Of a stretch of DNA of 64,000 nt, positions 18,803 to 28,778 are shown piece after piece (the stretch's first letter is position 1; each line of letters opens with the position of its first letter). Under the pieces are notes generated by a model. It saw only the letters and a list, made by a program, of their open reading frames with translations, was not told the origin of the DNA and ran no database searches. A program made the position numbers and the translations under genes. Location: positions 1-64,000 of the forward strand of contig JAJYYZ010000003.1 of the NCBI GenBank assembly GCA_021800445.1. Direction: 5' to 3'. The stretch comes from a bacterium (GTDB lineage Bacteria > Thermotogota > Thermotogae > Mesoaciditogales > Mesoaciditogaceae).

Positions 18803-19171
18803 TCACAAAACTTCCGGAGCAAGGGATACGATCTTCATGTAACCTTTTTCTCTTAATTCTCTGGCAACAGGACCGAATATCCTTGTTCCACGCGGCTCAT
18901 TCTCTTTGTCTATGAGAACTGCTGCGTTATCATCAAACCTTATGAAAGACCCATCCGATCTTCTTATTTCTTTTCTCGTTCTCACTATAACTGCTTTGAC
19001 TATTTCGCTTTTCTTTATATCGGTGTGCGGTGCAGCTTCTTTAACGGCTCCTATGACCACGTCACCGACGCTTCCCCTTTTCCTGTTTGAACCACCCAAC
19101 ACCCTTATGACAAGAATGCTGCGTGCTCCAGAATTGTCTGCCACGTTAAGTATACTTTCCTGCTGGATCAT
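18803..19171 (-). CDS. rplN: 50S ribosomal protein L14
   Basis: 122 residues, starts [20 protein letters not shown] and contains [20 protein letters not shown], both diagnostic. Forms part of the subunit interface. The start overlaps the end of rpsQ by four bases. Confidence 0.97.
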   Translation of the reverse strand: MIQQESILNVADNSGARSILVIRVLGGSNRKRGSVGDVVIGAVKEAAPHTDIKKSEIVKAVIVRTRKEIRRSDGSFIRFDDNAAVLIDKENEPRGTRIFGPVARELREKGYMKIVSLAPEVL

Positions 19172-19458
19172 TGAGGAGCACCCTCTTCCTTGCTTACCTG
19201 AGTTTCTTCAACTTTCAGAATGTTCTTTTTCACGATAGAAACAAGTGTCCAGTTCTTTTCGCGACTCAGAGGTCTTGATTCTTCTATTTCAACGATGTCT
19301 CCGATGTTGGACTCGTTGTTTTCATCATGAGCCTTGTACTTAGCAGTTTTGGTTATGATTTTCCCAAACCTCGGATCCCTTGTGGTTTCCTTTACAAGCA
19401 CAACTATGGTCTTCTTCATCTTGTTACTTACAACTTCACCTATGAGATGTTTTCTCAT
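19168..19458 (-). CDS. rpsQ: 30S ribosomal protein S17
   Basis: 96 residues, an OB-fold with [18 protein letters not shown] near the start and [20 protein letters not shown]. The C-terminal tail ([13 protein letters not shown]) is slightly longer than usual. Four-base overlaps with both rpmC and rplN. Confidence 0.96.
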   Translation of the reverse strand: MRKHLIGEVVSNKMKKTIVVLVKETTRDPRFGKIITKTAKYKAHDENNESNIGDIVEIEESRPLSREKNWTLVSIVKKNILKVEETQVSKEEGAPQ

Positions 19459-19685
19459 TTCTTATTCCCCTTCTCATCAGAATTAACGGGCTCAAGGCCA
19501 AGTTCTCTTTCTCTTATAAGCGTCTTTATCTTTGCTATGTCTCTTTTTGTTTGCAATATCTGAGATGTATCCTGAAGTTGGGAAAGTTCAAGTTGAAATC
19601 TTAACTTGTAAAGTTTTTCCTTTTGATCTTTCACAAGCGCCGTTAGTTCATCGATGGTCATTTCTCTTAAATCTTTGGCCTTCAT
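19455..19685 (-). CDS. rpmC: 50S ribosomal protein L29
   Basis: 76 residues, two long helices: [20 protein letters not shown] and [20 protein letters not shown], then the signature [14 protein letters not shown]. Lies at the tunnel exit beside L23. Overlaps rplP and rpsQ by four bases each. Confidence 0.95.
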   Translation of the reverse strand: MKAKDLREMTIDELTALVKDQKEKLYKLRFQLELSQLQDTSQILQTKRDIAKIKTLIRERELGLEPVNSDEKGNKK

Positions 19686-20110
19686 AGCGATTCACCTCCA
19701 AAAGAGGTTCTTTCAACGAATTTCGTCTTTATGGGTAGTTTCGAAGAGGCTAATCTTAGTGCTTCTTCTGCCACTTCTCTGTTTACACCACCGATTTCAA
19801 ACATGATCTTGCCGGGTTTAACGACGCATACCCATTTTTCCGGATTCCCTTTACCGCGTCCCATTCTGCTTTCGGCCGGATGGATCGAAATCGGCTTATC
19901 CGGGAAAATCCTTATCCATAACATTCCGGATTTTTTGAGACTTCTCATTATCGAAACACGGCACGCCTCTATTTGTTTGTTCGTTATCCATGCCGGCTCG
20001 AGTGCTTTAAGGCCCCAATCACCGAAATTCATCTCGCTGCCACCCTTTGCAAGGCCTCTCATTCTTCCCCGTTGTTGTTTTCTATACTTAACCCTTTTAG
20101 GGATCAGCAT
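19682..20110 (-). CDS. rplP: 50S ribosomal protein L16
   Basis: 142 residues starting [23 protein letters not shown] 20110 is chosen because AAGGAGG lies ~10 bases upstream and the family begins here. Contains [20 protein letters not shown] and [19 protein letters not shown]. Organises the A-site region of 23S rRNA. Confidence 0.97.
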   Translation of the reverse strand: MLIPKRVKYRKQQRGRMRGLAKGGSEMNFGDWGLKALEPAWITNKQIEACRVSIMRSLKKSGMLWIRIFPDKPISIHPAESRMGRGKGNPEKWVCVVKPGKIMFEIGGVNREVAEEALRLASSKLPIKTKFVERTSFGGESL

Positions 20111-20135
20111 CTTTACAAACCTCCTTATCAACGAA

Positions 20136-20780
20136 TCAGGCTGATTTCACCGGCAAATTTTCTTTGGTGAATATCCATACCTTAACACCAAGAACGCCAT
20201 ATTTGGTGTGTGCAATCGCAAATCCGTAATCAACATGTGCGCGCAAAGTCTGCAAAGGAACTCTGCCTTCCCTGTACCACTCGGATCTTGCTATTTCCGC
20301 ACCGTTTATTCTTCCACCAACCATGGCCTTAACGCCAAGTGCGCCTTTTTTCAAAGCAAATTGAATGCTTCTTTTCATCGTACGTTTGTAAGAAGCCCTT
20401 TTCTCGATTCTGCCGGCTATGAATTCCGCCGTCAACTGTGCATCTAACTCGGGCGTTCTAACTTCCTCTATACTTATGACGATATCTCTTTCCGGAGAAA
20501 CAACGGATTTGACAAGACTTTTTATGTTGTTTATTTCGGAACCTTTCTTACCTATCAATATCCCGGGTCTTCCGGTAACTATGATGATGTTGACACGATT
20601 TCCAGATCTCTCTATCTTGACTTTGGATATTCCAGCGTGAAAATATGCCTTTTTAACGGCATTCCTTATCTTTTCATCTTCTAAAAGATATTCGGAATAA
20701 CGTTTCTCGTTAAACCATTTTGATTGCCAATCTTGAGAAACCCCAAGTCTGAAACCAATTGGATGCGTCTTCTGACCCAT
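20136..20780 (-). CDS. rpsC: 30S ribosomal protein S3
   Basis: 214 residues. Start [22 protein letters not shown] domain with [21 protein letters not shown]-terminal signature [20 protein letters not shown]. Part of the mRNA entry helicase. Normal length. Confidence 0.97.
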   Translation of the reverse strand: MGQKTHPIGFRLGVSQDWQSKWFNEKRYSEYLLEDEKIRNAVKKAYFHAGISKVKIERSGNRVNIIIVTGRPGILIGKKGSEINNIKSLVKSVVSPERDIVISIEEVRTPELDAQLTAEFIAGRIEKRASYKRTMKRSIQFALKKGALGVKAMVGGRINGAEIARSEWYREGRVPLQTLRAHVDYGFAIAHTKYGVLGVKVWIFTKENLPVKSA

Positions 20781-20783
20781 TTT

Positions 20784-21269
20784 TCATTGCACCTCACTCT
20801 CGTTGGAAGGTTGAATTTCCTGGTTTTCTATTGGCTTTGCCGTGGTCTTAAGCGTTTCTTCTTTAGATTTATCCCTTACAACGACTGTGATGTGCGAAAG
20901 TCTTTTGAACATCATCGAAGCACGTCCACGTGCCATAGGATTAAGCCTTTTCAACCTCGGAGCATCATCAGCCATGCATCGAGAAACGTAAAGAGAATCC
21001 ACATCGAGTTTAAAGTTATTCTGAGCGTTTGCCACCGCGCTGTTGAGTATCTTTTGAACGAGGCGTGCGCTCTTCTTATTTGCAAATTCAAGTATTTGCA
21101 AAGCCTCGCTGACATCCTTACCACGTATGGTGTTAAGAATAGATCTGACTTTATAAGGACTTATTCTCAAATACATTCCACGGGCAACGGCTTCGATTGG
21201 TTGGGGAGCAGACGCTTTTCTTTCTCTATGAAAAACGGATCTTTTGGCTCTTTTCTTGTTTTCAGCCAT
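20784..21269 (-). CDS. rplV: 50S ribosomal protein L22, extended form
   Basis: 161 residues against ~110 in many bacteria. The core ([20 protein letters not shown] to [20 protein letters not shown]) is standard, including the hairpin that lines the exit tunnel. Extra parts are a ~30-residue basic N-terminus and a ~28-residue acidic C-tail ending NESEVQ. ATG 21269 has AGAGGTGA in front; an upstream ATG would overlap rpsS more. Confidence 0.94.
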   Translation of the reverse strand: MAENKKRAKRSVFHRERKASAPQPIEAVARGMYLRISPYKVRSILNTIRGKDVSEALQILEFANKKSARLVQKILNSAVANAQNNFKLDVDSLYVSRCMADDAPRLKRLNPMARGRASMMFKRLSHITVVVRDKSKEETLKTTAKPIENQEIQPSNESEVQ

Positions 21270-21283
21270 TGATTTCACCTCTG

Positions 21284-21571
21284 TCATTTCTTGACCTCTC
21301 CCTTTATAGCCTTTTTCTCGGTATGACCTCCAAAACGTCTTGTGGGAGAGAATTCTCCAAGCCTGTGGCCAACCATTGCCTCTGTTATGTATACGGGTAT
21401 GTGCTTTCTTCCGTTATGAACGGCTATGGTATGACCTATCATATCGGGCAATATCATCGAGGCCCTTGACCATGTTTTCACAACACGTTTCTGACCTATT
21501 TCGTTTAAACTCTGTATTTTTTTGATTAACTTGGCATCCACAAAAGGACCTTTTTTGGTTGAGCGACTCAC
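21284..21571 (-). CDS. rpsS: 30S ribosomal protein S19
   Basis: 95 residues: [20 protein letters not shown] at the start and [18 protein letters not shown] near the end. Binds the 30S head with S13. Normal length. Confidence 0.97.
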   Translation of the reverse strand: MSRSTKKGPFVDAKLIKKIQSLNEIGQKRVVKTWSRASMILPDMIGHTIAVHNGRKHIPVYITEAMVGHRLGEFSPTRRFGGHTEKKAIKGEVKK

Positions 21572-21601
21572 GCTATCTTCCTCCTTCTTCCGTGGCTTTC
21601 A

Positions 21602-22444
21602 TCATTGATTACCTTTACTGTCATTTCTTCTTCTGACTATGAACCTATCAGATCTCTTTTTGCCGCGGCGGGTTTTGTAGCCTTTTGCAGGTGTGCCCCA
21701 TGGACTTTGAGGAACATTTCCGCCTTTGGTTTTTCCTTCTCCTCCGCCCATCGGGTGATCGACAGCGTTCATCGTCATTCCTCTTACGGCAGGCCTTATG
21801 CCTAACCATCTGCTTCTTCCAGCCTTACCAAAGGATTCGTTCATATGTTGCTCGTTACCAACCACACCAACTGTTGCCATGCAATTTTCTCTAACCCTTC
21901 TTAATTCACCTGATGGCATCTTCAAAAGCGCGTATCCGGATTCCCGTGCCATCAACTGCGCTGAATTACCGGCACTCCTTGCTATCTTGCCACCCGCGCC
22001 AGGTATGAATTCTATGTTGTGAACGAAGGTACCTATCGGTATTCTCGTCAGCGGCAAAGCATTTCCCGGCTTTATATCGGCCTCAGGGCCGGACACAACC
22101 GTGTCACCAACGTTTAAGCCCTGCGGGGCTATTATATATCTTTTTTCACCATCAACGTAATTAAGCAATGCAATTCTTGCGCTGCGATTCGGATCGTACT
22201 CTATCGAAAAAACTTTCGCAGGTACTCCCGTCTTATCTCTTCTGAAGTCAATAATTCTGTATCTATCCTTGTGCCCACTGCCACGATGTCTTACCGTTAT
22301 TCTCCCATCGGAATTCCTGCCGGCTATGGATTTTTTGCCTATGGTAAGGGATTTTTCGGGCTTGTCTTTCGTTATTTCCGAAAAATCCGATCTTATCATG
22401 TGTCGAACTCCAGGAGAGGTTGGTTTAAAACTTTTAAGTCCCAT
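21602..22444 (-). CDS. rplB: 50S ribosomal protein L2
   Basis: 280 residues; essential for peptidyl-transferase centre assembly. Start [20 protein letters not shown]; two SH3-like domains; C-terminal signature [20 protein letters not shown] with the conserved HPMGGGEG. Normal length. Confidence 0.97.
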   Translation of the reverse strand: MGLKSFKPTSPGVRHMIRSDFSEITKDKPEKSLTIGKKSIAGRNSDGRITVRHRGSGHKDRYRIIDFRRDKTGVPAKVFSIEYDPNRSARIALLNYVDGEKRYIIAPQGLNVGDTVVSGPEADIKPGNALPLTRIPIGTFVHNIEFIPGAGGKIARSAGNSAQLMARESGYALLKMPSGELRRVRENCMATVGVVGNEQHMNESFGKAGRSRWLGIRPAVRGMTMNAVDHPMGGGEGKTKGGNVPQSPWGTPAKGYKTRRGKKRSDRFIVRRRNDSKGNQ

Positions 22445-22471
22445 AAAATTGCTCCTTTCGATCCTTCAAGA

Positions 22472-22774
22472 TCAAATCAAGCCTTCAAATTCCTGGATCT
22501 TGAATCCCGCTTTCAACTGAACAATGGCCTTTTTAAAAGATTTCGAATATCCTTCAGATCTACCGTATCTCTTGGGCTTTCCTTTGACGCTTATCATTCT
22601 CACATCTGCGACCTGAACGTTGTAAAGTTTTTCAACCGCATTTCTAACGACATATTTGTTTGCCCTTGTATCCACTTCAAATGTGTAAGTTCCGTTTTTG
22701 ATGTTAGAAAGCGCTTTTTCGGTTATCAAAGGTCTCACCAAAATATCGTGAGGTGTCATTTCATTTGCTGGCAT
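22472..22774 (-). CDS. rplW: 50S ribosomal protein L23
   Basis: 100 residues with ILVRPLITEKAL near the start and YTFEVDTRANKYVVRNAVEK; this is the chaperone and SRP docking protein at the tunnel exit. Overlaps the end of rplD by 14 bases, with the ribosome site GGAGGTG inside rplD. Confidence 0.96.
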   Translation of the reverse strand: MPANEMTPHDILVRPLITEKALSNIKNGTYTFEVDTRANKYVVRNAVEKLYNVQVADVRMISVKGKPKRYGRSEGYSKSFKKAIVQLKAGFKIQEFEGLI

Positions 22775-23435
22775 TTCCGTACACCTCCGTTATCTTCTCG
22801 ACTGTATGCTTTGTAAGCACAACCCAGTCAAATTTTATCAAATCGTAGACGTTGAGTCCATCAACGTTGACTTTTCCTTTACCGGGATTGTCCGCTATTA
22901 TGACTTTCGCCATCTTCAAATTGCGAGAAGAGAGTTTGACATTCATCTGTCTGTCGTTTTTGGTATCAAGCACGACAACGGCGTTGTCGGATGGAACGAT
23001 TTTCTTCAAAGTGTTCACAAATTCTTTGGATTTCGGTGTTTCCATCTCAAATTTATCGACAACTAATATCTTGCCATCTTTTAATTTTGCCGAAAGTGCG
23101 GATTTAATTGCCCCGACCTTCATCTTTTTGTTTAAACCTTCGGACCAATCCCTTGGCCTCGGACCAAATGTAACTCCTCCATGTCTGAAAAGAGGAGATC
23201 TTATCGACCCGGCCCTCGCACGTCCCGTATGCTTTTGAGCCCAAGGCTTTCTTCCGCCTCCAGAAACCTCCGCCTTTGTTTTAGACGAAGCATTCCCACT
23301 TCTTTTGTCGGAAAGTTGCTTGTGAATGTATCTAAAAAGCAAATCTTTGTTGGGTTCAACCTCAAAAATCGATGGAAGCAAAGAAATACTTCCGACTTCT
23401 TTTCCTTCTATGTTCATAACCTTTAACTCTGCCAT
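22761..23435 (-). CDS. rplD: 50S ribosomal protein L4
   Basis: 224 residues starting MAELKVMNIEGKEVGSISLL. Contains the extended tunnel loop KTKAEVSGGGRKPWAQKHTG and RAGSIRSPLFRHGGVTFGP. ATG 23435 is preferred over 23441 because GGAAGGTG stands at the better distance. In several bacteria L4 represses the S10 operon; no leader hairpin of that kind is evident here. Confidence 0.95.
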   Translation of the reverse strand: MAELKVMNIEGKEVGSISLLPSIFEVEPNKDLLFRYIHKQLSDKRSGNASSKTKAEVSGGGRKPWAQKHTGRARAGSIRSPLFRHGGVTFGPRPRDWSEGLNKKMKVGAIKSALSAKLKDGKILVVDKFEMETPKSKEFVNTLKKIVPSDNAVVVLDTKNDRQMNVKLSSRNLKMAKVIIADNPGKGKVNVDGLNVYDLIKFDWVVLTKHTVEKITEVYGNASK

Positions 23436-23437
23436 GA

Positions 23438-24067
23438 TCATTTCACCTTCCAATTCTTGGCAGAACTTATGTAAATCAAAGATCCACGAGCACCGGGAAT
23501 GGCACCTTTAACTGCAATAAGAGAATTATCTTTGTCAACTCTAACGACTTTGAGATTTGATATCGTTCTGTTGACATCTCCCATATGACCTGCCATATGT
23601 GTACCTTTAAGCACTTTAGCGGGTTCGGTATGCATTCCGGTCGATCCATGTCTTGGAAATTTTGTACCGTGAGTTTTGTCGTGACCGCCAAAGTTCCATC
23701 TTTTAACGGCGCCTTGAAAACCCTTTCCCTTTGTTTTTCCAGAAATATCAACATAATCTCCTTCATTGAAAACAGAAACATCCAAAGTTTGCCCTATTTG
23801 ATAACTCGCAACATCGTCCGTTCTTATTTCCTTGAGATGTCTTAAAGGAGAAACATTTGCCTTTTTGAAGTGACCACGCATCGGTTTGGTAACATGCTTC
23901 TCGGTAACAGGTTCAAATCCTATCTGAACAGAATTGTATCCATCACTTTCAACTGTTTTCTTCTGGACAACAACACATGGCCCTGCTTTAAGCACAGTAA
24001 CAGGTACCGCATGACCATCTTTGAATATCATCGTCATGCCAATTTTTTTACCAAGTAACGCTTTCAT
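23438..24067 (-). CDS. rplC: 50S ribosomal protein L3
   Basis: 209 residues starting MKALLGKKIGMTMIFKDG. Signature KGKGFQGAVKRWNFGG and the tip loop near the peptidyl-transferase centre (HGTKFPRHGSTGMHTEPAKV). ATG 24067 has GGAGGTG five bases upstream; the in-frame GTG and TTG just before it are less well placed. Confidence 0.96.
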   Translation of the reverse strand: MKALLGKKIGMTMIFKDGHAVPVTVLKAGPCVVVQKKTVESDGYNSVQIGFEPVTEKHVTKPMRGHFKKANVSPLRHLKEIRTDDVASYQIGQTLDVSVFNEGDYVDISGKTKGKGFQGAVKRWNFGGHDKTHGTKFPRHGSTGMHTEPAKVLKGTHMAGHMGDVNRTISNLKVVRVDKDNSLIAVKGAIPGARGSLIYISSAKNWKVK

Positions 24068-24086
24068 CAACACACCTCCAGCCGTT

Positions 24087-24395
24087 TCAAAGTTTCAACT
24101 CAACTTCAACGCCAGCCGGAAGATCCATCTTCATCAAAGATTCGACCGTTTGGGGTTGAACTTCTATTATGTCGATCAACCTCTTATGAACTATCTTCTC
24201 GAAATGTTCCCTTGAATCTTTATCCGTATGAGGAGATCTCAAAACACAATAAACTGTTCTTTCAGTTGGAAGTGGTATCGGTCCTGAAACCCTTGCACTG
24301 GTCTTCTTAACAGTTTCAACGATCTTTCTGGCCGATTGATCTAACAATTCGTAATCGTAAGCCTTCAATTTTATTCTTATTCTTGATTTCGCCAT
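24087..24395 (-). CDS. rpsJ: 30S ribosomal protein S10 / NusE
   Basis: 102 residues starting [40 protein letters not shown] is the tRNA-binding loop region. Also acts with NusB in antitermination. ATG 24395 has AAGGAGG upstream. Directly follows tuf, so the S10 genes continue the str transcript. Confidence 0.97.
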   Translation of the reverse strand: MAKSRIRIKLKAYDYELLDQSARKIVETVKKTSARVSGPIPLPTERTVYCVLRSPHTDKDSREHFEKIVHKRLIDIIEVQPQTVESLMKMDLPAGVEVELKL

Positions 24396-24444
24396 TCGAA
24401 AAACCTCCTTCAAAAGCCAGAGGGGAATTCATCCCCTCTCATCA

Positions 24445-25641
24445 TCATTCAAGTATCTTGGAAACAACACCGGCTCCAACGGTCTTTCCACCTTCGCGAA
24501 TGGCAAACCTCATACTTTCCTCAAGCGCAACCGGTTTGATGAGTTCAACCGTCATGACCGTGTTATCGCCGGGCATGACCATCTCAACGCCATCTGGAAG
24601 TTTGGCTATCGTACCGGTAACATCTGCAGTTCTTATAAAGAACTGAGGTCTGTATCCTGGAATAAATGCCGTGTGGCGTCCACCCTCTTCTTTCTTCAAA
24701 ACGTAGACGTTGGCTTCGAATTTCGTGTGAGGAGTTATCGTGCCTGGTTTTGCAAGCACCTGTCCTCTTTCAACTTCTTCCTTTTTAATGCCTCTTAAAA
24801 GACAACCTATGTTGTCGCCGGCCATACCTTCATCGAGCAATTTTCTGAACATTTCAACGCCGGTAACGACGGTTTTGGCGGTTGGTCTCAAACCGACAAG
24901 TTCGACTTCATCGTTGATATGGATCTTACCGCGTTCGACTCTACCTGTTACGACCGTTCCGCGTCCGGTTATCGTGAAGATATCCTCAACCGGCATCAAG
25001 AATGGTTTTTCTGTTTCCCTCTTTGGTTCAGGTATGTAAGTATCGGCGGCATTCATCAAATCAAGAATGCCTTTTGCCCATTTATCATCAAGGCTTGTCG
25101 CATCAAGTGCTTTCAAAGCGCTGCCACGAATGACCGGCACTTCATCGCCCGGGTACTGATATTTCGTGAGCAATTCTCTTACTTCCATTTCAACGAGATC
25201 GACGAGTTCCGGATCGTCAACGGCATCAATTTTATTCAAAAAAACGATCATCGCAGGCACGTTGACCTGACGTGCAAGCAATATATGTTCTCTCGTTTGT
25301 GGCATAGGTCCATCGACGGCGGAAACGACGAGAATGGCACCATCCATCTGGGCTGCTCCGGTTATCATGTTTTTTATGTAGTCGGCGTGTCCGGGGCAAT
25401 CTATGTGTGCGTAGTGCCTCTTGTCCGTTTCATATTCAACGTGTGAAACGTTTATCGTTATACCTCTTGCCTTTTCTTCTGGGGCCTTATCGATTTGATC
25501 AAATGGAACGAATTCCGATTCTCCCTTCATAGAAAGAATTTTGGTTATCGCGGCCGTGAGTGTGGTCTTACCGTGATCTATATGTCCTATCGTCCCGATG
25601 TTAAGATGTGGTTTGTTTCTTACAAATTTCTCCTTTGCCAT
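24445..25641 (-). CDS. tuf: Elongation factor Tu
   Basis: 398-residue GTPase that brings aminoacyl-tRNA to the ribosome. G1 [12 protein letters not shown] (the usual Val of GHVDHGKT is Ile), G2 ARGITIN, G3 DCPGHADY, G4 FLNKID, then GSALKAL. The tRNA-binding domains 2 and 3 are complete and end in [11 protein letters not shown]. Located fusA-tuf-rpsJ, linking the str and S10 clusters. Confidence 0.97.
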   Translation of the reverse strand: MAKEKFVRNKPHLNIGTIGHIDHGKTTLTAAITKILSMKGESEFVPFDQIDKAPEEKARGITINVSHVEYETDKRHYAHIDCPGHADYIKNMITGAAQMDGAILVVSAVDGPMPQTREHILLARQVNVPAMIVFLNKIDAVDDPELVDLVEMEVRELLTKYQYPGDEVPVIRGSALKALDATSLDDKWAKGILDLMNAADTYIPEPKRETEKPFLMPVEDIFTITGRGTVVTGRVERGKIHINDEVELVGLRPTAKTVVTGVEMFRKLLDEGMAGDNIGCLLRGIKKEEVERGQVLAKPGTITPHTKFEANVYVLKKEEGGRHTAFIPGYRPQFFIRTADVTGTIAKLPDGVEMVMPGDNTVMTVELIKPVALEESMRFAIREGGKTVGAGVVSKILE

Positions 25642-25663
25642 TTAATTCTACCTCCTTGAAAAA

Positions 25664-27745
25664 TTATTTAACTTTTATGATTTTATCGACAAAATTTTGA
25701 GGAACTTCAGAATAGCGCGAAAATTTCATCGTGTAAACTGCTCTTCCCTGACTTAAAGATCTCAAGACCGTTGCGTAACCAAAAAGTTCTCCTAACGGGA
25801 CAAGCGCTTTTATTATCCTCGCATTACCGCGATTATCGAAACCCGTTATTTGTGCTCTTTTTGAATTTAGATCCGCAACGACATCGCCCATGTATTCAGT
25901 TGGTGTGGTTATCTCAAGTTCCATGATCGGTTCCATCATCTTCGGCTTACCTTTAGCCAAAGCTTCTTTCGTGGCAAGAGAACCGGCTATCTTAAAGGCT
26001 ATTTCCGAAGAGTCAACTTCATGATAAGAGCCATCGTAAAGCGTTGCTTTGACATCGACAACTGGATATCCGCCAAGGCTACCCGAAGAAAGGGCTTCTT
26101 TTATTCCTTCTTCTATTGCAGGGATGTATTCTTTCGGAATTGTTCCCCCGATTATTTTATTTTCAAATTCAAATCCTTTTCCTCTTCCCAAAGGTTCAAA
26201 CTTGACCCTTACATGTCCGTATTGACCTCTTCCACCACTTTGCCTTATGTACTTGCCTTCAGCATCGACTGGAACGGAAATGGTTTCCCTGTATGCAACC
26301 TGAGGCTTGCCAACCTGAGTTTTAACGTTGAATTCACGCAAAAGTCTGTCTATGATTATTTCAAGATGCAATTCACCCATACCGGCAAGAATCGTCTCTC
26401 CACTTTCCAAATCGACCGAAACTCTAAAAGTCGGATCTTCATCCATCAACCTTCCAAGCGCATCCTTCAACCTTTGCTCATCGTCTTTACTCTGAGGCTC
26501 GACCGCTATCGATATGACAGGATCAGGTACTTCAAGAGATTCGAGTATTATGGGATCATCTTCATCGCAAAGCGTATTTCCCGTTGTCGTATTCTTCAAA
26601 CCTATACAGGCAACTATATCACCAGGACCCGCATAATCGATGTCTTCTCTTTTATCGGCGAACATCAAAAGCAAACGAGATATTCTTTCTTTTGTTCTTT
26701 TGGTCGAATTGTAAACATAACTGCCCTTTTCAAGCACTCCGGAATATATTCTCAAATAAGTTAATTTCCCAACGTATGGATCCGAAAGTATTTTGAAGGC
26801 CAAAGCCGAAAAAGGGTCATCTGCCGATGGTGATCTGATGATCTCTTCACCATCTGGATCTTTTCCAGAAACAGGAGGAAGATCCAAAGGTGACGGTAAA
26901 TAATCAACCGCAGCATCAATGAGAGGTTGCACCCCCTTATTTCTGAAAGAAGAACCACAAAGCACAGGGAAAAACCTTGATTCTATGGTTCCCTTTCTTA
27001 TGACAGATTTTATCTTCTCGACAGGTACAACTTCGCCATCGAGATACATCTGAAGTATCTCGTCATCAAGGTCGGCAAGTTGGTTCATAAGTTCGTCTCT
27101 TAACTCTTCAACCTTTTCAACAAGGTTCGAAGGCACTTCGGAATATTTCATCTGCGTACCGAGATCGTCAATCCATCTTATGGCTTTCATGTTTATTACA
27201 TCAACGACACCTTCAAATGCACTTTCCGATCCTATCGGGTATTGAATAACAAGCGGTTTTGCTCCGAGCTTATCTATCATCGATTTGACAGACATATCAA
27301 AGTCGGCTCCCATTTTGTCCATCTTGTTCATAAAGGCAATCCTCGGCACTTTATATTTCGATGCCTGACGCCATACAGTCTCAGATTGTGGTTCAACTCC
27401 GGCAGAAGCGTCAAAAACCGCTATTGCCCCGTCAAGTACTCTGAGTGAACGTTCTACCTCAATTGTGAAGTCCACGTGTCCGGGCGTATCAATGAGATTA
27501 AAGCGATGACCTTTCCAGTCAAAAGATATAGAAGCGGAGGTTATGGTTATACCACGTTCTCTTTCCTGAACCATCCAGTCCGTGGTGGTATTGCCATCGT
27601 CAACATTTCCCATCGCGTGTTTTTTACCAGAATAAAAAAGAATTCTTTCGGTAGTCGTTGTTTTGCCAGCATCTATATGCGCCATTATCCCTATATTTCT
27701 TAATTTTTCAAGTTGAAGTACTTTTTCAGGCATTTTTACGTTCAT
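25664..27745 (-). CDS. fusA: Elongation factor G
   Basis: 693-residue translocase GTPase. G1 [16 protein letters not shown]2 RGITITSA, G3 DTPGHVDF, G4 FMNKMDKMG; domains III-V follow, ending [19 protein letters not shown] 27745 overlaps the rpsG stop (TGATG), which implies coupled translation. Confidence 0.97.
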   Translation of the reverse strand: MNVKMPEKVLQLEKLRNIGIMAHIDAGKTTTTERILFYSGKKHAMGNVDDGNTTTDWMVQERERGITITSASISFDWKGHRFNLIDTPGHVDFTIEVERSLRVLDGAIAVFDASAGVEPQSETVWRQASKYKVPRIAFMNKMDKMGADFDMSVKSMIDKLGAKPLVIQYPIGSESAFEGVVDVINMKAIRWIDDLGTQMKYSEVPSNLVEKVEELRDELMNQLADLDDEILQMYLDGEVVPVEKIKSVIRKGTIESRFFPVLCGSSFRNKGVQPLIDAAVDYLPSPLDLPPVSGKDPDGEEIIRSPSADDPFSALAFKILSDPYVGKLTYLRIYSGVLEKGSYVYNSTKRTKERISRLLLMFADKREDIDYAGPGDIVACIGLKNTTTGNTLCDEDDPIILESLEVPDPVISIAVEPQSKDDEQRLKDALGRLMDEDPTFRVSVDLESGETILAGMGELHLEIIIDRLLREFNVKTQVGKPQVAYRETISVPVDAEGKYIRQSGGRGQYGHVRVKFEPLGRGKGFEFENKIIGGTIPKEYIPAIEEGIKEALSSGSLGGYPVVDVKATLYDGSYHEVDSSEIAFKIAGSLATKEALAKGKPKMMEPIMELEITTPTEYMGDVVADLNSKRAQITGFDNRGNARIIKALVPLGELFGYATVLRSLSQGRAVYTMKFSRYSEVPQNFVDKIIKVK

Positions 27746-28212
27746 CACCATCTATAGTGGGCAAAGGCCCTGTTCGCTTCGGCCATCTTTTGCACATCCT
27801 CGCGCTTTTTAACGGCTGTCCCCGTGTTAGAATAAGCGTTGAGAATTTCCTCGGCTAATTTCTCACTTATAGGCCTTCCTTTCCTGGCTCTTGCGGCATC
27901 GACAATCCATCTTACACCCAAAGAAGTTTTTCTGGGATCCTGAACTTCTATTGGCACCTGATAAGTTGCTCCTCCGACTCTTCTCGGCCTGACTTCAAGA
28001 ACTGGCGCAACATTTTCAAAGGCTTTTTTTAAAATTTCAAGCGGTTCTTTGCCACTCTTTTCTTTTATTATATCAAGAGCGGTGTAAAAATCTTTTTGGG
28101 CAACGCTTCTTTTACCATCCCACATTATCTTGTTTATGAATCTTGTGACCAATTCATCATGATAAACGGGATCAGGTGAAACTTTTCTTACTTCAGCCCT
28201 TCTCCTTCTCAT
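27745..28212 (-). CDS. rpsG: 30S ribosomal protein S7
   Basis: 155 residues starting [23 protein letters not shown] 28212 chosen because GGAGG precedes it. Contains [20 protein letters not shown]. Nucleates the 30S head and can repress the str operon in some bacteria. Confidence 0.97.
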   Translation of the reverse strand: MRRRRAEVRKVSPDPVYHDELVTRFINKIMWDGKRSVAQKDFYTALDIIKEKSGKEPLEILKKAFENVAPVLEVRPRRVGGATYQVPIEVQDPRKTSLGVRWIVDAARARKGRPISEKLAEEILNAYSNTGTAVKKREDVQKMAEANRAFAHYRW

Positions 28213-28230
28213 TCTTAATACCTCCAAAGA

Positions 28231-28614
28231 TCATGCAGTTTGCTTTTTTGGGCGTTTAACACCGTAACGGCTTCTTGCCTTTTTCCTGTTTTCAACACCC
28301 TGGGCATCCAACGTACCTCTTATTATCTTATATCTTATTCCAGGCAGATCCTTGACCCTTCCGCCCCTGACAAGCACAACTGAGTGTTCCTGAAGGTTGT
28401 GTCCTTCACCGGGAATGTAAGAGGTAACTTCAGCGCCATTCGTTAACCTTACCCTTGCTATTTTTCTTAAAGCAGAGTTAGGTTTTTTTGGCGTCATGGT
28501 AGAAACACGAATGCAAACCCCTCTTTTTTGAGGGTTCCCGCCAAGCGCCGGAGACTTACTTTTGGTTTTTAATCTTTCTCTTCCTTTTCTAATCAACTGA
28601 TTAATAGTAGGCAT
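28231..28614 (-). CDS. rpsL: 30S ribosomal protein S12
   Basis: 127 residues starting [20 protein letters not shown]; the decoding-centre loops [20 protein letters not shown] and [20 protein letters not shown] are intact, with Lys at the usual streptomycin-contact position (TPKKPNS). First gene of the superoperon. An in-frame upstream start at 28644 lies too close to the promoter and lacks family similarity. Confidence 0.97.
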   Translation of the reverse strand: MPTINQLIRKGRERLKTKSKSPALGGNPQKRGVCIRVSTMTPKKPNSALRKIARVRLTNGAEVTSYIPGEGHNLQEHSVVLVRGGRVKDLPGIRYKIIRGTLDAQGVENRKKARSRYGVKRPKKQTA

Positions 28615-28663
28615 TTGATGACTCTTTGCCTCCTTCAAATTCAAAATTTGTTAACGCTTAAGT

Positions 28664-28693
28664 ATTCTACAACATAAATACATCCTCAGTCAA
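28664..28693 (-). promoter_or_regulatory. Promoter of the ribosomal superoperon
   Basis: Minus strand: TTGACT (28688-28693), 18-base spacer, TAGAAT (28664-28669) preceded by TGT (extended -10). It lies ~50 bases before rpsL and is the only clear promoter seen upstream of the 35-gene array. Confidence 0.8.
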
Positions 28694-28778
28694 GCACTTT
28701 TTTAACGGCAAATTGTATATGGTATCTCAATCTCAATCCCTGTCTGTGTGCCATTTACTATGTGCCATGCGCCGTATT

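Noticed and set aside
26021-26764. Plus-strand 247-codon frame inside fusA
   Set aside because: Antisense to EF-G domains; no motif or ribosome site.
28694-28778. Short gap between the helicase gene and the superoperon promoter
   Set aside because: Contains a loose TGTGCCAT-type repetition but no stable hairpin, promoter or reading frame that could be supported.
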